64,000 nucleotides of DNA from Epiperipatus broadwayi (lineage: Eukaryota > Onychophora > Udeonychophora > Euonychophora > Peripatidae): the NCBI GenBank assembly GCA_028023455.1, contig JAQFVV010012669.1, positions 124,001 through 188,000 on the forward strand. Reading direction: 5' to 3'. Below, in pieces: positions 59,199 to 64,000 of this stretch. Position numbers and translations under genes: made by a program. The notes below the pieces were generated by a model, which saw nothing but the letters and a program-made list of their open reading frames with translations, was not told where the DNA came from and did not search any database. Numbering within the stretch: position 1 is the first letter of the stretch; every line of letters begins with the position of its first letter.

Positions 59199-59477
59199 TT
59201 GTGGTTTGAAATAAGGTTGGGTAGACAAGAATGGATGGTGGCTGTAGTGTATATAGCTACTGGAGATAGTCAAACTGTAATGGAGTGGAACAGTAGTATA
59301 TATGAATGCCTAGTTAAGGATATACAGAGTTTTAAAGAAAAGGGGAAGAGAATAATGGTTATAGGGGATATGAATGGGCATATTAAAGAAATTGATGATG
59401 TAGATAATAAGAATGGTCAGTTTTTGAAAGAATTTTGTCAAAGAGTAAAGAATTGGGAATTTATCAAATATTTATGA
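59199..59477 (+). pseudogene. Endonuclease fragment, copy B
   Basis: It encodes WFEIRLGRQEWMVAVVYIAT and IMVIGDMNGHIKEID, the middle of the APE endonuclease with the catalytic-type GDMN. The frame is lost at VKNWEFIKYL because of a deletion relative to copy A. Confidence 0.9.
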
Positions 59478-59572
59478 GGGACAATATACATGGTCTAGGA
59501 ATAATATATTTCACACAATAGATTATGTATTGGTAGAGAAAGAGGGAATGAATAAATTATGGAAAAATTAAG

Positions 59573-60226
59573 GTGTTTGATAATGAAGAGAGAGTATGTA
59601 ATAGTGATCATAACCTTATTGTAATAGAAATGGTTAGTAACGTGATGCGGAATAGAAATAAAAGTAGAAACAGTAGTGAAAGATGTGGATGGAGAGTGAA
59701 TGATAAGAATAAGTTGGAAGAATATAAAATACAAGTTGAAGAAACCATGGAAGAGTTGGTTGGGGATGAGTATAAGGACTGGTGTGGTGAAATAGAAAAA
59801 GTGGCAAATAGGGTTTTAGTTGAGAATATTCAGAAGAATAAAAGTAATAAAAAAATGAGAGTTAGTAAAAGTGTAAAAGAGAGGAAAGAAGCATGTAGAG
59901 AATATAAGTGTGCTATTAAGAACAAAGAAAGTGAAAAAGATATTAATGCTAAATGGGAAAAGTACTTAGAAAAGAAGAAGTTGGCTAAAATGGATAATTA
60001 TAGAGAGAGGATGAAGTTGAATAGTAAATTGTTGGAGGATATTAATAAAAGTGGAAGAGATGGGAGTAAAAAATTTTGGAATTACATTAAAAGGAGAAAT
60101 GTAGGGGAGAGAGAGATAGTATTAATAGATGATGAGGGAATAGAGTGTAGCTCTAGAGAAGAATTAGAGAGAATCTTAAATAGATATGTAATGGATATAG
60201 AAAAGATGTTAGATGTGAAGGACTGA
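59573..60226 (+). pseudogene. Endonuclease end and linker, copy B
   Basis: It begins with FDNEERVCNSDHNLIVIEMV (SDH motif present) and continues through the charged linker (DEYKDWCGEIEKVANRVL, KSVKERKEACREYKCAIKNK) to EKMLDVKD, followed by a premature TGA. Confidence 0.9.
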
Positions 60227-61061
60227 GTGATAGAAAACATGAAAGCATTTAGTAATGGGAATATTAGGTTCACAAAAAATGAACTGAATGAGGCAGGGAA
60301 GAGATTGAAAAGTGGAAAGGCAAGAGGTTTAGATGGATGGGCAGCAGAGATGGTAATGAATTTAGGGCATAGAGCAAAAGCAAAGTTATTATCATGTTTT
60401 AATAAGATGGCACAGAAGAGAGTTTTTCCAGGTAGTTGGAGTAATACAAGAGTAAGATTATTATTTAAAGGAAAGGGTAAGGATCATAGAAAGTTAAATA
60501 ATTATAGACCGATAGCAGTAACATCAGTTTTATATAAAGTTTTCTCATATATGGTGGCTGGAAGAGTTGTAAAATGGATGGAAGAGAATAATGTAGTGGG
60601 GGAAATGCAAGGAGGTTTTAAGTCAGATAGATGTATAGGAGATAGTTTATTTGTAGTTACACAACGATAGATCATTATATATGAGTTTTATAGATATAGA
60701 GAGAGCATATGATAGAGTAAATAGAAATAGATTATGGGTAAGTTTAGCAAATTTGGGAATGGATGAAGCTTTAGTAAATATTATTAAGAAATTATATGAA
60801 AATAATTACTATACTTATCAATTAGGGGATATAGAATCAGTTAAAGTTAAAAATGGGGTGGGACTAAGGCAAGGATGCCCTATGTCACCTATTTTGTTTT
60901 TGTTGTATTTGAGTGAAATGGAGAAAGCAATAGAAAGACTAGGAAGAGGGATAGAGATACCATTAATAGGTGGCAAGGGAGTATATACTTTGTCGGGTCT
61001 TTTTTTGCGGATGATATCTTTTTGTGTGCAGAAAGAAGAGAAGATATGGAAATTATGCTGA
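60227..61061 (+). pseudogene. Reverse transcriptase N-terminal half, copy B
   Basis: The first piece (60,227-60,670) carries SGKARGLDGWAAEM, NNYRPIAVTSVLYKVF and MQGGFKSDRCIGDSLFVVTQ, then stops after the local deletion. The second (60,681-61,061) has SFIDIERAYDRVNR and GLRQGCPMSPILF, then shifts out of frame at the T7 tract and ends. Confidence 0.9.
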
Positions 61062-62260
61062 GGACATGTGCAAGGGTGGGTAAAGAGATGGGGATTAAAT
61101 TTAGTGAAGAAAAATCAAATATAATGATGGTTAATACTGGGGAAAGAGAAGATGTAGAATTTTTATTGGGGGATATAAAGTTAAGTGTGGTGGATAGATA
61201 TAGGTATTTGGGAATCATCTTAAGTAATCAGGAAAATTGCTTGGATGAATGGGAGAAAAAATTGGTAAATGAAGCAAAGAAAAGAAAGGGTTTGGTAAAG
61301 AAATTAACAGTGTTTTCATATAATAAATATGATGTAGCTAGAATTGTATGGAAGGGAGTTGCAGTAGCAGGGTTAACATATGGTAATGATGTGTTATGTG
61401 TTAGTAAAGGGGTATTAGATTACTTAGAGAAAGTACAAAGGGAAGTAGGAAGACATGCATTAGATGCAGAGGTGTGGACAGCAAAGGAGGCAATTCAAGG
61501 AGAAATGGGATGGTCAAGTTTTTATATGAGAGATGCAAAAAGTAAAATGAAAATGTTTGGTAGGTTGCAGTTTATGGATAGTAAAAGAATAGCCAAAATA
61601 GTATTTAATTGGGTTATGAGTAAAGGGCAGGTAACAAGATGGGTGAGAAAGGTAATGCGGTATGCAAAAGATTTGGATAAAGAATTTATATCAGTATACT
61701 TGTATAAAAGGTGGGATGATTGTGTTAGGAGGATTGTTGAGTGTTATAGTGGTAAGGAATGGGATAAAAGAATAGATGCATTAATAAAGAATAGGGAGTT
61801 GGAGAGATGGAGAACTAGTATGGAGGGTAAGAAGAGTTTAAATATATATAGAAGTAAACAGAACATTGGGTACGAGTTAATTTATGATAATAGTAAGGAA
61901 AGTAGTTTATTGTTTAAGGCTCGAACAGGATCTTTAGCAACAAGAGAATATACATGTAAATGGAAAAATATGGGTGATTTAGTGTGCAAATTGTGTAAGG
62001 AAAGTATAGAAAATATTAGGCATCTATTGATTGAATGTAAATGCTTGAAAGCAGGAAGGATACAAATAATGAAGTTATGGGAGAATAAATATGAACAAAG
62101 TGATTATACAGAAAGTGGGTTATTGGTTTTTATGCTGGGTTTGGAAAAAGATAAGGGGGATTTAGATATAAAGACCATAGAGTTGACAAAGATTATGTTG
62201 TGGAATGGGATGGAGCAGATTATGGGAAAGCTTGGGGTAGGGAATGGAAGGGGAAGGTAA
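61007..62260 (+). pseudogene. RT end, thumb and zinc knuckle, copy B
   Basis: From GCGGATGATATC the frame reads ADDIFLCAERRE and stays open to 62,260. EEKSNIMMVNTGE, RYRYLGIILSNQ, TAKEAIQGEMGW, ARTGSLATREY and CKLCKESIENIRHLLIECKC are all present. Near the end a lost base after MLW gives NGMEQIMGKLGVGNGRGR in place of the KWxRADYG end of copy A. Confidence 0.9.
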
Positions 62261-62340
62261 AGTGGTAACAGGTTTCTTTGGGCATGGTTGCTGAGAGATT
62301 CCTGACTGCATTTAAGGAAAAGTCACAGTACATCACATCA

Positions 62341-64000
62341 ATTATATTAAAGCATCTGTCTTCATTGTGTGGTTAGCTGCTAATATAATATAGGAAAGTT
62401 ATAATTTATCTGGTGGAGATATCTCACCATAGATATTTACAAAGCCCTCAATCTCTTCTAGTACTTTAATTTACATCCATTAAGTTATGGAGATCTAGAC
62501 TCTTTGGAATATTCAGATCATAGCATATGGTGATACAATAACAATAAATGATTAATAAAGGAGACCGTACTAAAATGAATAAATAACAGAAATTTATTAT
62601 AAATGCATTAGGTTATATTAAAACATACACTGTAATTATTTTTAATTATTGTATTTTATAATTAAATTGAATTATCTAAGTGAATACTAACTCATATCAT
62701 GTATACATCTATAGATGATCTTTAATCTCTGGAAACCATCCCGATTTAGCTTTCATTAGTAAATTAATATCATCAGTTATTTAATTAATAAATCAGTTGG
62801 TTATGTATGTTAAAGCTAAGATCAGAATATGCATGCATATAATTTGCTTCAGAATTTTACTTAGCAGGTGACACTAGCACAAACTCCAATTAAATGTCTC
62901 TTATCATAGTTATATATATATATATAAATATTACATGTTTTAAATATTCCTAACAACTTGCTCTAATTTATACTCACATAATTCAAAATACTTCTAAAAA
63001 ATTATGATCACATAAATAATTCTAATAAAATTTCTATTTCAAAACCTAGAGAATAAGCACATGATTTACTAGTAAATGGTGAGCATGCTCAAAATACATT
63101 GTAAAATAAGGTGCATAAAATCTTGAAAATACTTTTCTAAATATATCTAACTATACACTATTTTCATTACTGTATAAACAAGTCTGTAATATATATATCA
63201 TTATATAATCAAAATTTTTTTAAAACTTTTAACTAACAAGTCAAGCCTAACTTTAACTAATCAATAAAATTTTAACAGGCTGTAAATAAAGCCCTTAACA
63301 CCTCCCCCCCCCTTCCCTTTTAATATTAATCCTAATAAAATATTTAAAATATGATAGTATTCAGACATTCATTTTGAATAATAATTCCCATTGACATATC
63401 TATTTTGATTTATATTTCCCATTGTTTTACATAAATGAGATCATTTTCTGATTACTTAAATAAGTATTAGGAAAATATTGATTCTGATTAAATATTTTAA
63501 AATAAACAATTGGCTGTGAAATTTAGCCATCACAAATTGTGCTCTCTCTTCTAAACTCTTCAGACTAGCATTAATAATGATATAATTTAAATCCTTAATT
63601 CTAATATTTGCTAGTTTAAAAATGAATAATCAAAAAAAAAAGTTAACTAAGAAATTACTAGAAGTTCATTTTAGAATTTAAATCAAGTTCAAGAAATGTC
63701 TATAAATTAAATTGTATGCAATTACCTCAGATCAATCTTTATGCAGCAGTCAGCAAAGTCCATTGGTCACAATGAGAATATTTATTTCTTTTACGTTTTT
63801 TTTTTAATTTTATTTTAAAAGAGCTCTGTATTGCAATTCAAAGTTAAAGTTGGCGTTGCAGGATCTTATTTCCTCATAATTATGTTTCATTCATAATTGG
63901 GTTTCCACATATATTTACAGTATTTGCTTTGTTAATCATTGGTTCTCCAATATTTGAAAAAATACATTGTTGATAGTAGTAGATTTTTATTGTATAGTTA
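62341..64000. other. AT-rich DNA after LINE copy B, nothing recognised
   Basis: No coding signal, RNA gene or named repeat is seen. TA microsatellites occur near 62,915-62,935, and a C-rich run at about 63,301-63,318. Confidence 0.45.

Larger units (their letters stand above)
59184..62340 (+). mobile_element. LINE family 2, 5'-truncated tandem copy (copy B)
   Basis: It starts at AAATGTCAAGAGTATTTGTGG, matching about 55,980 in copy A, only 18 bp after copy A's 3' end, and ends CAGTACATCACATCA. It runs in the same direction as copy A. The endonuclease is partial (GDMN intact here), and the frame is broken by a small deletion near 59,450, a shift near 59,565, a TGA near 60,224, a ~29-bp deletion near 60,665 and a T7 tract at 61,000-61,006 in place of eight T before FADD. 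Confidence 0.93.

Noticed and set aside
55554-61218. Minus-strand frames opposite the family 2 LINEs (55,554-55,772; 56,265-56,534; 58,347-58,532; 59,495-59,734; 60,082-60,273; 60,889-61,218)
   Set aside because: They are shadows of the purine-rich + strand LINE coding sequence.

Overview
This is very AT-rich eukaryotic DNA, almost certainly from an invertebrate animal. It has long introns, no operon-like gene packing, many non-LTR retrotransposons, tRNA-derived SINEs and one SPIN-type hAT element. SPIN elements are known from tetrapods, triatomine bugs and a pond snail, so a mollusc or hemipteran-like host is plausible. The sequence alone does not fix the species.

The only host gene I can support is the 3' part of a UBE2W-like ubiquitin-conjugating enzyme (E2 W) on the + strand. 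One exon (9,812-9,967) carries the catalytic core, with the HPH motif and active-site Cys. A second (30,707-30,782) encodes the region ending in WWYH. A very short last coding exon (43,011-43,024) supplies DDTV and the stop. The introns are about 20.7 kb and 12.2 kb. Upstream exons were not found and probably lie before the window.

Transposable elements fill much of the introns and the region past the gene. Two nearly full-length, decayed RTE-type LINEs lie on the minus strand (10.2-13.1 kb and 31.7-34.8 kb). The second is interrupted by a 160-bp SPIN-like MITE with an 8-bp target-site duplication. At 36.5-40.3 kb is a large imperfect palindrome whose arms hold two outward-facing pieces of a second LINE family. 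At 43.3-48.8 kb a third LINE is split by two SINE copies and by a deleted Ty3/gypsy-like LTR element with both LTRs, Gag and protease remnants. At 55.4-62.3 kb two copies of the second LINE family lie head to tail. The longer keeps endonuclease, reverse transcriptase and a zinc-knuckle C-terminus, preceded by the tail of an SGNH-esterase-like domain.

The remaining sequence is AT-rich non-coding DNA with dispersed and tandem repeats, a MITE-like hairpin and a few CpG-richer unclassified patches (notably 16.3-18.3 kb). I saw no CRISPR array, rRNA or intact tRNA gene, and no bacterial or viral gene cluster.
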